32,681 bases of DNA, from IMG/VR virus record IMGVR_UViG_3300030109_000416, positions 1-32,681 of that record; one strand, 5' to 3'. Positions 1-10,300 of the stretch are shown piece after piece. The notes under the pieces are model-generated. The model was not told the DNA's origin and searched no databases. It saw nothing but the letters and a program-made list of their open reading frames with translations. How positions within the stretch are numbered: position 1 is the first letter of the stretch; each line of letters begins with the position of its first letter. Made by a program: the position numbers and the translations under genes. The DNA comes from a virus.

Positions 1-129
1 TGTTGAAAAAGCAGATTTACTTTCTGCCTTTGAAACAATGGGTGCTGCAAACATACCAGAAGATGGACAGCGATATATTGCTATGCATCCTAAAGGTTTT
101 GCAGATTTATTTCTCATTACTGAATTTGC
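1..129. repeat. Terminal redundancy, left copy
   Basis: These 129 bases match 32553-32681 except at positions 52, 58, 61 and 88. All four differences are in the third codon position of the capsid gene and are silent (AAC/AAT, CCA/CCT, GAA/GAG, CAT/CAC). The overlap shows that the molecule is circular or terminally redundant. The mismatches suggest the two ends were assembled from slightly different genomes of the same population. Confidence 0.93.
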
Positions 130-406
130 ATCAAGTGATTTTGTCGGAGATCAAAACCTACCCTACGCAGGTGGAATGACAATGAAACAATTCTTAGGTT
201 TCAATATCTTTTCTACGTCTGCTGTAGCAGCAGGTAAGAGTATGGTGTATCATAGCTCTGCTGTTGGTCTTGGCATTAATGCAGATGTTTCTACAGAACT
301 TAATTATGTTGCTGAGAAAGTATCTCACCTTGCAACCTCTTCGATGTCTATGGGTGCTGCTGTCATTGATGACAATGGTATCTATGAACTCTTAGATAAT
401 AACTAA
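1..406 (+). CDS. Major capsid protein, C-terminal part (gene continues from the window end)
   Basis: These are the last 134 residues of the major head protein, read from base 2 to the TAA at 404-406. The N-terminal part lies at 32146-32681. Joining the two through the 129-base overlap gives an in-frame 270-residue protein, the usual size for small podovirus capsid subunits that build the icosahedral shell. The fragment shows the conserved run YIAMHPKGFADLFLI near residue 170 of the joined protein. Assignment rests on that sequence character and on position: it follows portal and scaffold and precedes the tail tubular proteins. The strong RBS of the next gene starts right after the stop, so the two are probably co-translated. 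Confidence 0.88.
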   Translation, partial: VEKADLLSAFETMGAANIPEDGQRYIAMHPKGFADLFLITEFASSDFVGDQNLPYAGGMTMKQFLGFNIFSTSAVAAGKSMVYHSSAVGLGINADVSTELNYVAEKVSHLATSSMSMGAAVIDDNGIYELLDNN

Positions 407-420
407 TAGGAGGGTTTTAC

Positions 421-684
421 ATGGCTTATGCAGCAAGTGGTCTTTGTAGATTGAATGGAGATTCAAATGGGAATCTTTGGACTTACAATACAACCGATGC
501 TATTGCAGCTGTAAATAGTGCAAACTATTTTAATGATGCAGCAAATATGTTGAAGGTTCGTGATGTAATTATTGTCAAAGACACTAATACACCAACCACT
601 AATTTTGTTACTGTTCTTTCAAATAATGGTTCAGCTGTCGATGTTTCAGACGGAACTGCTATTGCAGAAACAGATGGTGACTAG
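421..684 (+). CDS. Small head protein downstream of the capsid gene, possible decoration protein
   Basis: An 87-residue acidic protein rich in Asn, Asp, Thr and Ala, with no membrane segment and no cysteine pair. It begins 14 bases after the capsid stop and has a strong Shine-Dalgarno (AGGAGGG, 408-414) seven bases before its ATG. Proteins of this size directly after the capsid gene and before a terminator are often capsid decoration or head-fibre subunits, made in amounts close to that of the capsid. That role is inferred from position. I do not recognise a catalytic motif. The C-terminus is unusually acidic (AIAETDGD). Confidence 0.7.
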   Translation: MAYAASGLCRLNGDSNGNLWTYNTTDAIAAVNSANYFNDAANMLKVRDVIIVKDTNTPTTNFVTVLSNNGSAVDVSDGTAIAETDGD

Positions 685-688
685 GGGG

Positions 689-720
689 AATGGGGGGATA
701 ACACCCCCCATTTTATTATT
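689..720 (+). terminator. Rho-independent terminator after the capsid genes
   Basis: AATGGGGGG (689-697) pairs with CCCCCCATT (704-712), a nine-base-pair stem with a six-base loop, followed by TTATTATT (713-720). It lies between the small head protein and the tail tubular gene, so it should limit expression of the tail genes relative to the capsid. The hairpin tail runs directly into the next start codon at 721. Confidence 0.85.
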
Positions 721-1311
721 ATGGTAACAAGCACACCTGCAAATAGTGCAGTCGATATTGCAAGCAGAGCATTAATTTTAATTGGTGCTGAACCTATTAC
801 ATCTTTTGGTGATGGTACAACGGAATCACTTATTACTTCTAATCTTTATGAAGATATAGCACGAACAGCATTAGTTAATGCACGTTGGAGATTTGCTACA
901 AATCAAGCTGTATTAAATTTATTAAGTGATGCACCAACAGGTCGTTATGATAAAGCTTACCAATTACCAGAAAATACATTAATGGTTCATGCTGTAACAG
1001 TTAATGATGCTTTAATTGATTATCAAATCTATGGTAATATGATTTACGCAGATACAAATGAAGCTGATTCTGTTGTTGTAGATTTTACATTTAGAGCAAG
1101 TGAAGTTGATTGGGCTTCTTATTTTTCTCTTGCTGTAGAATATGCACTGGCAGTTCCTTTATCTTTTTCTTTAGCTAGAGATGCAAGTCTGGGTAATTTA
1201 ATGCAACAGCAAGCAACAGCACTTATGGCTAAAGCAAGAAGTATAGATTCACAACAACAAACAACACGCAAACTTGTAACATCGAGATTCATTACGAATA
1301 GGAGGAGTTGA
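721..1311 (+). CDS. Tail tubular protein A (T7 gp11-like)
   Basis: This protein forms the adaptor ring that joins the portal to the tail nozzle. At 196 residues it is the same length as T7 gp11. The N-terminal signature SAVDIASRALILIGAEPITSF is typical of the family, and an aromatic/Arg-rich segment ARTALVNARWRFATNQ follows near residue 50. The ATG at 721 follows the terminator hairpin at once and has no Shine-Dalgarno, which is odd. No better start exists because the family signature begins at residue 9. The stop codon shares a base with the next start (TGATG). Confidence 0.9.
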   Translation: MVTSTPANSAVDIASRALILIGAEPITSFGDGTTESLITSNLYEDIARTALVNARWRFATNQAVLNLLSDAPTGRYDKAYQLPENTLMVHAVTVNDALIDYQIYGNMIYADTNEADSVVVDFTFRASEVDWASYFSLAVEYALAVPLSFSLARDASLGNLMQQQATALMAKARSIDSQQQTTRKLVTSRFITNRRS

Positions 1312-3884
1312 TGCAAAAAGCAAAAATTCCTATTCAAAATTTTCAATATGGTGAAGTAAGTCCTGCACTTGTTTCCAGAACAGATACAGAGATTTATAGA
1401 AATTCTGCTCAACGATTGCAGAATTTTTTTCTACGAGCAGAAGGTGGTGTTGTAAAACGATCAGGTACAAAACATATTTATACCTATGACATTACGCAAA
1501 ACAATACAGCCTGTACAATTACAGTAACAGATTATGCTAATATAGCTGTAGGTGCATTTATAACATTAACAACATCATCAGGAGTTGAAGTTGTTTTTAC
1601 AGCAGAAACAGCAGGTGCTTCATCACCTTCTGATTCTCAAGGCTTTAGACCAAATACAAATAATGATACTACAGCAGATAATATTCAAGCAGCTATAAAT
1701 ACTCATGCAAGTTTTACAGTAGCTAATCCTGCTTCTAATGTTATTACAGTTACAGAAACGTCACCCAATCCAACAGGTTTTTTAACAGCAACAAGTTCAG
1801 ATGGAACACGATTAGCTGTTACAAGTCAGGCTAGAAATAGAACACAACAAGCAAGACTTGTTCCTTTTATTTTCTCAGATGACGAGCGATATATAATATC
1901 TTTAGAAAATGCAAAGATACGATGCTTTCAAGTAAGCACAGCAAATGTTGTATCATTGGTTGCAACCATTACACAGGATACAGATAGTGCTGCTGTACCA
2001 TTCTCAGATGAAAAAATACATGAAATATCTTACGCTCAATCTGGTGATACAATGTTTCTTGCACATCAATCATTTCCAATTAAAAAACTTGTAAGAACAG
2101 GATTAACATCTTTTGAATTACAAACATTTGATTTTGATACAAATGCAGATAGCACTCTTATTCATCAACCTTACAGTAAATTTCATACTACAGGATTAAC
2201 AATAGACCCAAGTGCTTCAACAGGAAGTGGTGTTACAGTAACAGCAAGTGCAAGTTACTTTGAATCAAATCATGTAGGTGTAACATTACGTTATCATAAT
2301 AGTGAAATACTTATTACTGGATTTACAAGTGCTACTGTTGTTACAGGAACAGTACAAGGTAATTTAAAACAACAATTAGATATAAATGCTTTAAGAACAA
2401 TAGATGGTTCTGCATCTATAGAAATTACTCATGTAGCTCATGGATTAAGTACAAACGATTCAATAGCTATAACAGAAGCTGCAACAGTTGCAGGATTATC
2501 AGCAGGTAATATTAATGGTACACGCACAGTTACATCTGTTGTCGATGAAAATAGATATAGAATTGCTGCTGCAAGTGGTACAGCAAACGCATCTATTGAT
2601 GGTGGAGGTGCGCCTGTTATAACAACTCATGCACCAACAACAGATTTTAGTGAGCAGTCTTATTCTTTAGTTCGTGGTTATCCTGCTGCTGTTGCTTTCC
2701 ATGAAGGACGATTATGGTTTGGTGGATCAACATCACAGCCAGATACATTATGGGGTAGTAAGTCAAATGAGTTTTTTAACTTTGATTTAGGTACTGCTGC
2801 TGATAATGATTCTATAGAATTGCTTGCAAGTATAGGTGAGATTAATACAATACGACATATTGTTTCTAATCGTGATCTACAAGTGTTTACATCTACATCA
2901 GAGTTTTATGTACCTGCTTTTCAAAACTCACCTATTACTCCTACAAATGCACAGATAAAAAGACAGACACCATTTGGTGCTTCGTTTGCTAAACCTTTTG
3001 TGTTTGATGGTTCAACATTATATGCTCAAGCATCAGGTTCAGCAGTAGCAGAATATTTATATAATGATTCTCAAAATGCTTATGCTTCCCAAAGTATATC
3101 AACAGTATCATCTCATTTAATTAAATCACCACATCAAATGGCTGTTCTTCAAGGATCAACAACACGACCAGAAGCATATCTCTTTGCTATTAATAGCGAT
3201 GGAACAATAGCAGTATTTAATGCAAATAGAGCAGAGGGTAAAGCAGGATGGACTGAGTTTACAACAAATGGTGTGTTTGAATCTATTTGTGTTATTGATA
3301 CCAATGTATATGTAACAGCTTGGTTTGATACTGGTGCAGGTACAAAGAAGTTATATATAATGCAATTTGATTCAACAAAGAATTTAGATTTAAGTCGTGA
3401 TTATGTAACAAGTGCAACCAGTACAATAGCAGGTGTATCATCAGATTGGGTTAATGGTGCAGTCTTAGATGTAATAACAGAAACAGATTATGTAGGTCAG
3501 TTTACTATGGCAAGCAGTAAGATAGATACAAGTTCAAGAGAAGCTGTACCTATTAATAGAAAAGTAGAAATAGGGTATACATTTCCTGTAAGTTTAAAAC
3601 TTAATCCTCTTGATATAGCTTTACAACAAGGACCACTTACAGGTGAGCCACGATCTGTTAATAAAGTTATTGTTGATATGAGTGATACTGGTGCAATATC
3701 AGTTAATAATAATAGTTTAATTATACGACAAACAACAGATGATTTTAGTACAGGTCGTTCTAATTTTACAGGTAAGAAAGAGTTTCGATTGCTTGGTTAT
3801 TCTAAAGACCCACAGGTAACAGTTAGTCAATCTGCACCTCTTTCTTTGCAGATCAATGGTTTAGTAGCGGAGGTAACTTTCTAA
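1311..3884 (+). CDS. Tail tubular protein B / tail nozzle protein (T7 gp12-like)
   Basis: An 857-residue tail nozzle or stabilisation protein that extends the tail tube. The N-terminus (IPIQNFQYGEVSPALVSRTD, then LQNFFLRAEGGVVKRSGT) is the family hallmark. The C-terminal part contains an Ig- or beta-propeller-like region with AVAFHEGRLWFGG near residue 450. An insert around residues 370-430 (THVAHGLSTNDSIAITEA, then NGTRTVTSVVDENRYRI) resembles the FCCH-type beta domain often annotated in such proteins. The start is ATG 1311, with GGAGGAG at 1301-1307. A TTG three bases earlier is too close to that site. The protein is longer than T7 gp12 (794 residues) because of beta-rich inserts. Confidence 0.9.
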   Translation: MQKAKIPIQNFQYGEVSPALVSRTDTEIYRNSAQRLQNFFLRAEGGVVKRSGTKHIYTYDITQNNTACTITVTDYANIAVGAFITLTTSSGVEVVFTAETAGASSPSDSQGFRPNTNNDTTADNIQAAINTHASFTVANPASNVITVTETSPNPTGFLTATSSDGTRLAVTSQARNRTQQARLVPFIFSDDERYIISLENAKIRCFQVSTANVVSLVATITQDTDSAAVPFSDEKIHEISYAQSGDTMFLAHQSFPIKKLVRTGLTSFELQTFDFDTNADSTLIHQPYSKFHTTGLTIDPSASTGSGVTVTASASYFESNHVGVTLRYHNSEILITGFTSATVVTGTVQGNLKQQLDINALRTIDGSASIEITHVAHGLSTNDSIAITEAATVAGLSAGNINGTRTVTSVVDENRYRIAAASGTANASIDGGGAPVITTHAPTTDFSEQSYSLVRGYPAAVAFHEGRLWFGGSTSQPDTLWGSKSNEFFNFDLGTAADNDSIELLASIGEINTIRHIVSNRDLQVFTSTSEFYVPAFQNSPITPTNAQIKRQTPFGASFAKPFVFDGSTLYAQASGSAVAEYLYNDSQNAYASQSISTVSSHLIKSPHQMAVLQGSTTRPEAYLFAINSDGTIAVFNANRAEGKAGWTEFTTNGVFESICVIDTNVYVTAWFDTGAGTKKLYIMQFDSTKNLDLSRDYVTSATSTIAGVSSDWVNGAVLDVITETDYVGQFTMASSKIDTSSREAVPINRKVEIGYTFPVSLKLNPLDIALQQGPLTGEPRSVNKVIVDMSDTGAISVNNNSLIIRQTTDDFSTGRSNFTGKKEFRLLGYSKDPQVTVSQSAPLSLQINGLVAEVTF

Positions 3885-4342
3885 TGTGTCATCCAGCAGT
3901 AGGAGCGATAGCAACAATAGCAGGTACAGCTGCTCAAATGAAAGCAGCAAAAGATCAGGGAAAAGCAGTTCAAGAAGCTGCAACATTAAATGCAAAGCAA
4001 GCACTTATAGAGCGTGAGCAATCTCGACTTGAAGTAAATCAATTTGTTAATGATCGTCTTGAAGATTTAGATAATGCTACTGATACAAATAATGCTATGT
4101 TTGGTTTTTTAAATAGAGACATGGACGGTTCTATTAATGCTTTTAGAAAAGGGCAAATAGATATTGCTAATAGAGATATAGTAAGAGCAAAAGTATCTGG
4201 TGTTTTAAGAGAAGGGCAATCTGTTATGAGTGCAGGTAGAGAAATACAAAGAGGTAAAAATGCTTTAGCAGCAGGTAAAATTAATTCTATTTCTATGATG
4301 GCTTCTGGTTTATATACTCTATCTAAAATAGGAATTACATAA
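3884..4342 (+). CDS. Internal virion protein, small (T7 gp14-like)
   Basis: A 152-residue protein occupying the position of T7 gp14, the smallest of the three ejection proteins that leave the head and help form a DNA channel through the cell envelope. The N-terminal stretch (AVGAIATIAGTAAQMKAAKDQGKAVQEAATLNAKQA) is Ala-rich and helical, a hydrophobic start followed by an amphipathic helix, as in gp14-type proteins. It has a GGAGGT ribosome site at 3870-3875, and its ATG overlaps the previous stop by one base (TAATG). The same overlap links it to the next gene. Confidence 0.72.
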   Translation: MCHPAVGAIATIAGTAAQMKAAKDQGKAVQEAATLNAKQALIEREQSRLEVNQFVNDRLEDLDNATDTNNAMFGFLNRDMDGSINAFRKGQIDIANRDIVRAKVSGVLREGQSVMSAGREIQRGKNALAAGKINSISMMASGLYTLSKIGIT

Positions 4343-7314
4343 TGGTTCAAAGAGTAATTAAACAAAAGACACAGTTTAGAAATAATCCTGTTGGATTAAC
4401 AAAGTTTAATAGTGTTGATGCAGGTAAGTCACAAGCAATAATAAATTTAGCAGGTCAAGCTAAACAAATTATTGAAGAAGTTCGTATTCCTCAAAGACAA
4501 CAAGAAGCAAAACAAGATGCTGCTGCATTAACAGTAGAAGATCTTTTAAATACTGATGAAGAAGGTAATCCAACTGTTGTAAATACTGACCACCTAAGAG
4601 GTAAGGGAAGTGTATATTCTAGAACATTTAAAGAAAGTGTTTTATCTAATCAGTATGATGCTATTGAAAATAAAATAGGTTCTAAGTTTGCTTCACTTGC
4701 AGCTGCAAATAAATTTACATCTAATGGTGTAGCACAGTTTGAAGCTGAAGCATCTAATTTTTTACTTGAATTATCTCAAAAATTAAAAGGTAATCTTGAA
4801 GTTTTTGCAGGTAACGCAGGTAAACAAAAGTTACTTGATACAAGTGCTGCATTACAAAATGCAAGAGCAGCAAGAACATATCAACAAACACATGAAAAAG
4901 CAGTTGAAGGATTACAATCAGAAATAAATAATTTACGAGTAAGAATTATTAATGGTGATTTGGATGGTGAAGGACAATTTGTTAATTCATCAGATGCTAA
5001 AGTACAAGAGTTTCTTAATGCTCCTAATGGTATTCTTGAAAGATTAGAACGTACTAAAGAAGGTCCATTTAGAAAACAAGCAGAATTAGATTATCAAAAG
5101 TTTAAGGGTATGCTTGGTATTAATAGTTTAAAAAAATTAACAAGTACACTTACTCGACAACAACAAACTCTTGTAAATAAATTTCTTAATAATGAAGATG
5201 GAGTAAAACTTCATAATTTAAAAGACGAAACTGGTAAATATTTTGTTCCTAAAGAAATACATGAAGATATAAAAGCTTTTATTGCTATTGATGATTTACC
5301 TTTTAGAAATCAAATGATTAATGATATTAAGCAAACATATACAAAAGCAATTCAAGATAAGTTAATTAATAATAATGAAGAACAACTTGAAGTAAAATTA
5401 AGTATAAGTGAATTAATTACTACATCTTCAAGTGAAACTATAAGTGATATTACAGAAAATATAACAGCAGGAGGAAGTGATTCTTTTTTTCTTAGAGGAT
5501 CATCAGGAGATATAGATCGTGCTACTAAAGAATATATGGCAAACTTTGAAAATAAACTTAGATCAAATCCTCTTTTTAAAACTTTAAGCACTCAACAAGT
5601 AGAAAACATTCTTACAGCAGAACGACAACAAGCACCTACTCGTCTTGCTCAAACATTTATTCAACAGTCAATGATCTCTAATAATTTAACAAAACCACAA
5701 AAACAAATGCTTGCTATGTGGTTACGCAATGATGATGAAAATCAAAAAAAAGCACTTATAAAATCATTAACTGAAGGAAGAGAAGATTCTTTAAATATAG
5801 AAGGTTTAGATAAAAAATCATTTCTTGGAATGATTTCTATGTTAGATGATTATAAAAAATCAAACAGAACAAAATCATCTTATGAGCAATTTTTAAAAAC
5901 AGTTAGTAATGCAAACGATCAATATAAAGAAATAAGTGATGCTGAACGAAAAGATATAGACCGATCAATAATAACATCTGAGGTTGGACAAAATATACGT
6001 CAATCAAAAACACAACAAGAAAATCCTGATTTATTAGAAGAAGTTTTAAATGAAACACAGTTATCTCTTATACAATTAACACCATCTGATGTTCAAGAAT
6101 TTATAAAAGATATAGATAATAATCATTTTTTATCTGAAAATAATTTAGATTTAATCAAAGCATTTTTAAATAACCCAAGTAAGTTTGAGCAAATGGCAGT
6201 AGGTCAAGGTGTAAATCCTGAACAGGCATTTAATCAAATGGCATCAATATTAAATACATTACATGCATTACCTAATTTAGAATCAGGTAAGCCACAAGGT
6301 CAAAGTCTTATTCATAAAATTAATAATAATGAATGGAGAAAAGAGTTATCGTTTGATGTTGAAAGAGTTACATCTTTATTTGGAGCATTAAATGCTTATG
6401 GCGATGTTGGAGCTATGAAAGAAATTATAAATAATGTTAAAGAAAAAGTTTATAGAAATGCAACTTCAACTGTATTTGGTGATCCATCAGCTAAAATAAT
6501 ATCTGATATAATAGATAGAACTAAATATCCTGAAGCAGAAATACAAGCAGAGTACAATGAATTCTTTGATGCTATATCTCATGCAGTAAATAAAACTTTT
6601 ACTATGAGAGGTGGCTTTCAAGATGAAGATCAATTAAATGAAGCTGTTCAAGAAAAAGTTAAAGAAATTTTTCTACAGAAAATAGAACTAGATTATAAAC
6701 CTCCACATAGATTTCAAACTGATTTAAATGGAGCGCAGAGAGTAGATAAGGTTGGTCCACTTATGCGTAACTCTTTAGATGTTTTATTACCAGAAGGTGA
6801 TGCAAGAAGAAAAGAATTTTTTGCAGTAGCAAATATAGAGCTTGCAACAGTTAATGCTCCATCTATACAAAATGTTACTGACCAAGTTAAGTATACATTT
6901 GATTATGATCGTGAATTAAATATCTGGAAAAATAATGGTGGAGAAGAAAAGTTATTTCCATTTAGAAAAGCAAGGCTATTAACTGTTTCTGCTTTTGGTG
7001 CAAACCCAATTTTTATTGCTGTTGATGAAGATAATGAAGTTATATTGTGGAGAAAAAATTCTCAATCAGAAGAAGATTATTTAATGTGGACAATAGAAGA
7101 AATAAATACAACACCTCCTAATTTATTACCTGAGGAAGATTTAACAAACTTTACTATTCGCAAAACAGAAGAAGAATATAATTTATTAATGAAAGATAAA
7201 ATTAAAGAAAAAGCAAAACCAGAAGATGTTCTTAAGAAGAAAGGTTTTGAAAAAGCATTTCGAGATGGCAAGATTACAGAAGAAAAATATCTTGAATTAA
7301 TTAAGGATTTATAA
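4342..7314 (+). CDS. Internal virion protein, medium (T7 gp15-like)
   Basis: A 990-residue, mostly helical, Gln-, Asn- and Lys-rich protein without obvious enzyme motifs. It lies between the small and giant internal proteins, as gp15 does in T7 (747 residues), so it is probably the middle ejection/core protein. The N-terminus RVIKQKTQFRNNPVGLTKFN resembles internal core proteins of marine podoviruses. The C-terminus is highly charged (KGFEKAFRDGKITEEKYLELIKDL). TAATG couplings join it to both neighbours. Assignment depends largely on size and gene order. Confidence 0.68.
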   Translation: MVQRVIKQKTQFRNNPVGLTKFNSVDAGKSQAIINLAGQAKQIIEEVRIPQRQQEAKQDAAALTVEDLLNTDEEGNPTVVNTDHLRGKGSVYSRTFKESVLSNQYDAIENKIGSKFASLAAANKFTSNGVAQFEAEASNFLLELSQKLKGNLEVFAGNAGKQKLLDTSAALQNARAARTYQQTHEKAVEGLQSEINNLRVRIINGDLDGEGQFVNSSDAKVQEFLNAPNGILERLERTKEGPFRKQAELDYQKFKGMLGINSLKKLTSTLTRQQQTLVNKFLNNEDGVKLHNLKDETGKYFVPKEIHEDIKAFIAIDDLPFRNQMINDIKQTYTKAIQDKLINNNEEQLEVKLSISELITTSSSETISDITENITAGGSDSFFLRGSSGDIDRATKEYMANFENKLRSNPLFKTLSTQQVENILTAERQQAPTRLAQTFIQQSMISNNLTKPQKQMLAMWLRNDDENQKKALIKSLTEGREDSLNIEGLDKKSFLGMISMLDDYKKSNRTKSSYEQFLKTVSNANDQYKEISDAERKDIDRSIITSEVGQNIRQSKTQQENPDLLEEVLNETQLSLIQLTPSDVQEFIKDIDNNHFLSENNLDLIKAFLNNPSKFEQMAVGQGVNPEQAFNQMASILNTLHALPNLESGKPQGQSLIHKINNNEWRKELSFDVERVTSLFGALNAYGDVGAMKEIINNVKEKVYRNATSTVFGDPSAKIISDIIDRTKYPEAEIQAEYNEFFDAISHAVNKTFTMRGGFQDEDQLNEAVQEKVKEIFLQKIELDYKPPHRFQTDLNGAQRVDKVGPLMRNSLDVLLPEGDARRKEFFAVANIELATVNAPSIQNVTDQVKYTFDYDRELNIWKNNGGEEKLFPFRKARLLTVSAFGANPIFIAVDEDNEVILWRKNSQSEEDYLMWTIEEINTTPPNLLPEEDLTNFTIRKTEEEYNLLMKDKIKEKAKPEDVLKKKGFEKAFRDGKITEEKYLELIKDL

Positions 7315-10300
7315 TGGCAACAAGTCTTTATTCATTAAGAGAATACAAGCCAATTACTGACCAGTTAGTACCTCCTAATGATCCTACTTTCTTAGAAACA
7401 TTTAGAGCGCAGACAGCTTACTCATATAATCCTCTTGTTTCTACGCTTGAAGCGTACTCAAAGTTTGGTGGTATGGGTAAAGGTAGGTTGTATCGTGATG
7501 AAGATTTTAATCCTTTTGATATGGATTTTACAGGATATGAAGGGCATGAACAATTTCTAATTGAAAATTCTGCTAATAAAAATCATATGGCTCATCTTAT
7601 GACGCAGATTGATGTTGCTAATAAAGCTAGAGAAACATTATCAAGAGCATCATTTTTAAAACAAATAGGTGCAGGTTTACTTGATCCCATTAATCTTGTT
7701 ACCTTACCTTTTGGTGGTCCTACTATTGGTTTTGTTAGATCAGCAGCTAGAGTTGGTTTAGGTGTTGGTGCAATTACAGCTGTACAAGAAGCAGCAAGAG
7801 TTCCTTTTGATCCTACAAATCAAGGAGCATTAGAACCTGCAATGAATATAGGATTAGGTATAGCAACTGGTGCTGTTCTTGGTGGTGCTTTGTCGTTTGT
7901 AGCTATAACTCCTAGAGAAAGAATGAGAGTAAAAAAAGCAGAAGAAGATTTGCGTAAAGATATAGAAACTTTTGCCTTAGATAAAACAACAATGAATAGA
8001 CAAGAGTACGATCAACGTGCGCCTGTTGCTGATAGAATATATGGTAAACAAACAGATGACCAAGTATTTGATCTTGTTAAACGACAAGAAGCGACTGTTA
8101 GAAATAAACAAAATTTAATTGATAAAGCAATAGAAAAAATAGAAGTTGCAAAGAGTAGAATAAATGCAAGTTCAAATGTGAAATTAAAACCTTTAGAAGA
8201 TAAAATAAATAAACTTGAAATAGAAGAAGAAGGAATTATTAAATCAATTCGTGACGTAGAAAGTATAGTAAAAGAAATAACTGTACGAGGTACAGATACA
8301 CCAATCGTTAAGAAAACTGATCGCAAGTTAAGTAAAACAAAAGATGTAAAAGATAAAGCTGATCTTACAAATGCAAAAGAAACTCTTACAAAATTACAAA
8401 AAAGTAAAGCAAGAGTGTCAGGTGAGTTATCTACTGTAAGAACAAAAGCATTTAAAATTTATGGTAAAGCAATAGATAAATTAGATAAGCAAAGATTAGG
8501 TGTTGAGAAAACATTAATTGAAGATGAAGATATATTAAGGTCTTTAAAAATTGAAGAAGATTTAAGACTAATGGAAGCATCTGAATTTGGTTTTGATTTA
8601 ATGCAAGATCAAAATTGGTTTAACAAATCTGCATTTTATAAGTTTGTTCCTACTCCTATGAAGAGTATGTTTAATAGTTCTGCTCCTAATTTTGTAAAAA
8701 AAGTATTATATGATATTGGTGCAGATGGAGGCATGGTAGCTAATGCACATAAAATGGGATTAAGTCTTGGACAATCTGTTTATATGAAGTCAGTTCCATA
8801 TAAAGGAGAAGTTTATAAAGCTATTACTGAATTAAGAAATCTATGGTCAGAAGCAGGTAAAAAGAATCAAAAGACTTTTTTAACATTTAATGTATCTAAT
8901 GGTTTAACAAAGCTAAGTAATGTTGGTCGATCTGTAGATGCTAAAGATATGACCTTTGAAGAGTTTGTTGTTAATATAAATCGTATGCGAGTAATGGAAG
9001 ATGTACAAGGTAGAACAGATATTGATGAACGAGCTATAGAAGTTATAAATAATTTTTATAGTAAGTGGGAAGAAAGATTATCAGCAGCAGGTATGATTGG
9101 CGATACAAAATTTTTTAAAAAAATGGTTGCTCTTCGTAATGATAAGATAAAAGAGTATGAAGATAAAATAGAAGATATATTAAATATGTCAGATGCAGAT
9201 GGTAATTATACTCTTGCTCAAGAAAATTATATTAAACGTATTAAAGAAACAATTCTTCCTAGATTAAAAACTGAACGTAATAATATGCAAGAAGCTTTAG
9301 ATAGTTATAAAGATGCTAGACTTATGCCAGCTAATGAAACTGTTATGCACCCACGTTATTTTAATAAAGGAGAAATACAAAAGAACAGAGGTAAGTTTAA
9401 ACAAATACTTGTTGATTGGTATAGAAATAATCCTGTTATTTATAATAGAAAGTTTGATGGTTCATATGACAAACAAATTATACAGGGTGAAGATAAGTTA
9501 GATAAGTATGCTGATGATATAATTGAAAAAATATTAAATGATAATGATGAACTTGGATTTGATAGTGCTTATTTTGGTATGGGTAAATCAAAACATCTTA
9601 CACATAGAACAATAGATATACCTAACAAACTTGTCTTTGATTTTATACAGCAGAATCCAGTACAGGTGATGGCTGCATATATAGGTAGGACTGCATCTGT
9701 TTATGAGTTTAATCAAAAATTTGGTGGTCGTTCTTATGATGATCTTGTAGATCAAATAAGAGATGTTTCTTTTAAAGCAGGTAAATCAGAAGAAGAAGTA
9801 AATAAGTATGTTATGCAGTTTTCTCATATGTATGATCGAGTTGTTGGTGCTGCATTAAAAAATCCTGATCGTTGGAGTATTAAACTTGCTAATGGGTTGC
9901 GTAATGCAGCTCAATTAAATTTTTTAGGAAGTGCAGGATTGTCTGCTATCTCTGAACCTTTTAAAATTATATTAGAAAATGGTGCAGGTAATACATTTCG
10001 TGGATTTTACACAGGATTAGATGTTCGATTAGGAAAAATTAAAGCAATAAAATCTGCTGAAGAAGCTATGATTTCTGGTGAAGCTTTGGATTCTGTATTT
10101 GGTTCTGTGCATATGAGATTAGTAGATGATCTTATGACAAACCCTTTTAATAATACTATATGGGATACAGCTAAAGATGCTTTTTATATTTTAAATGGTT
10201 TAGGTCCAATAACAAATGCTTTTAAACAATGGACAGGAATTGTTAATCAACATTCTATAATAGATCAATCAATAAAATTTGTAGATGGTAAAGCTACACC

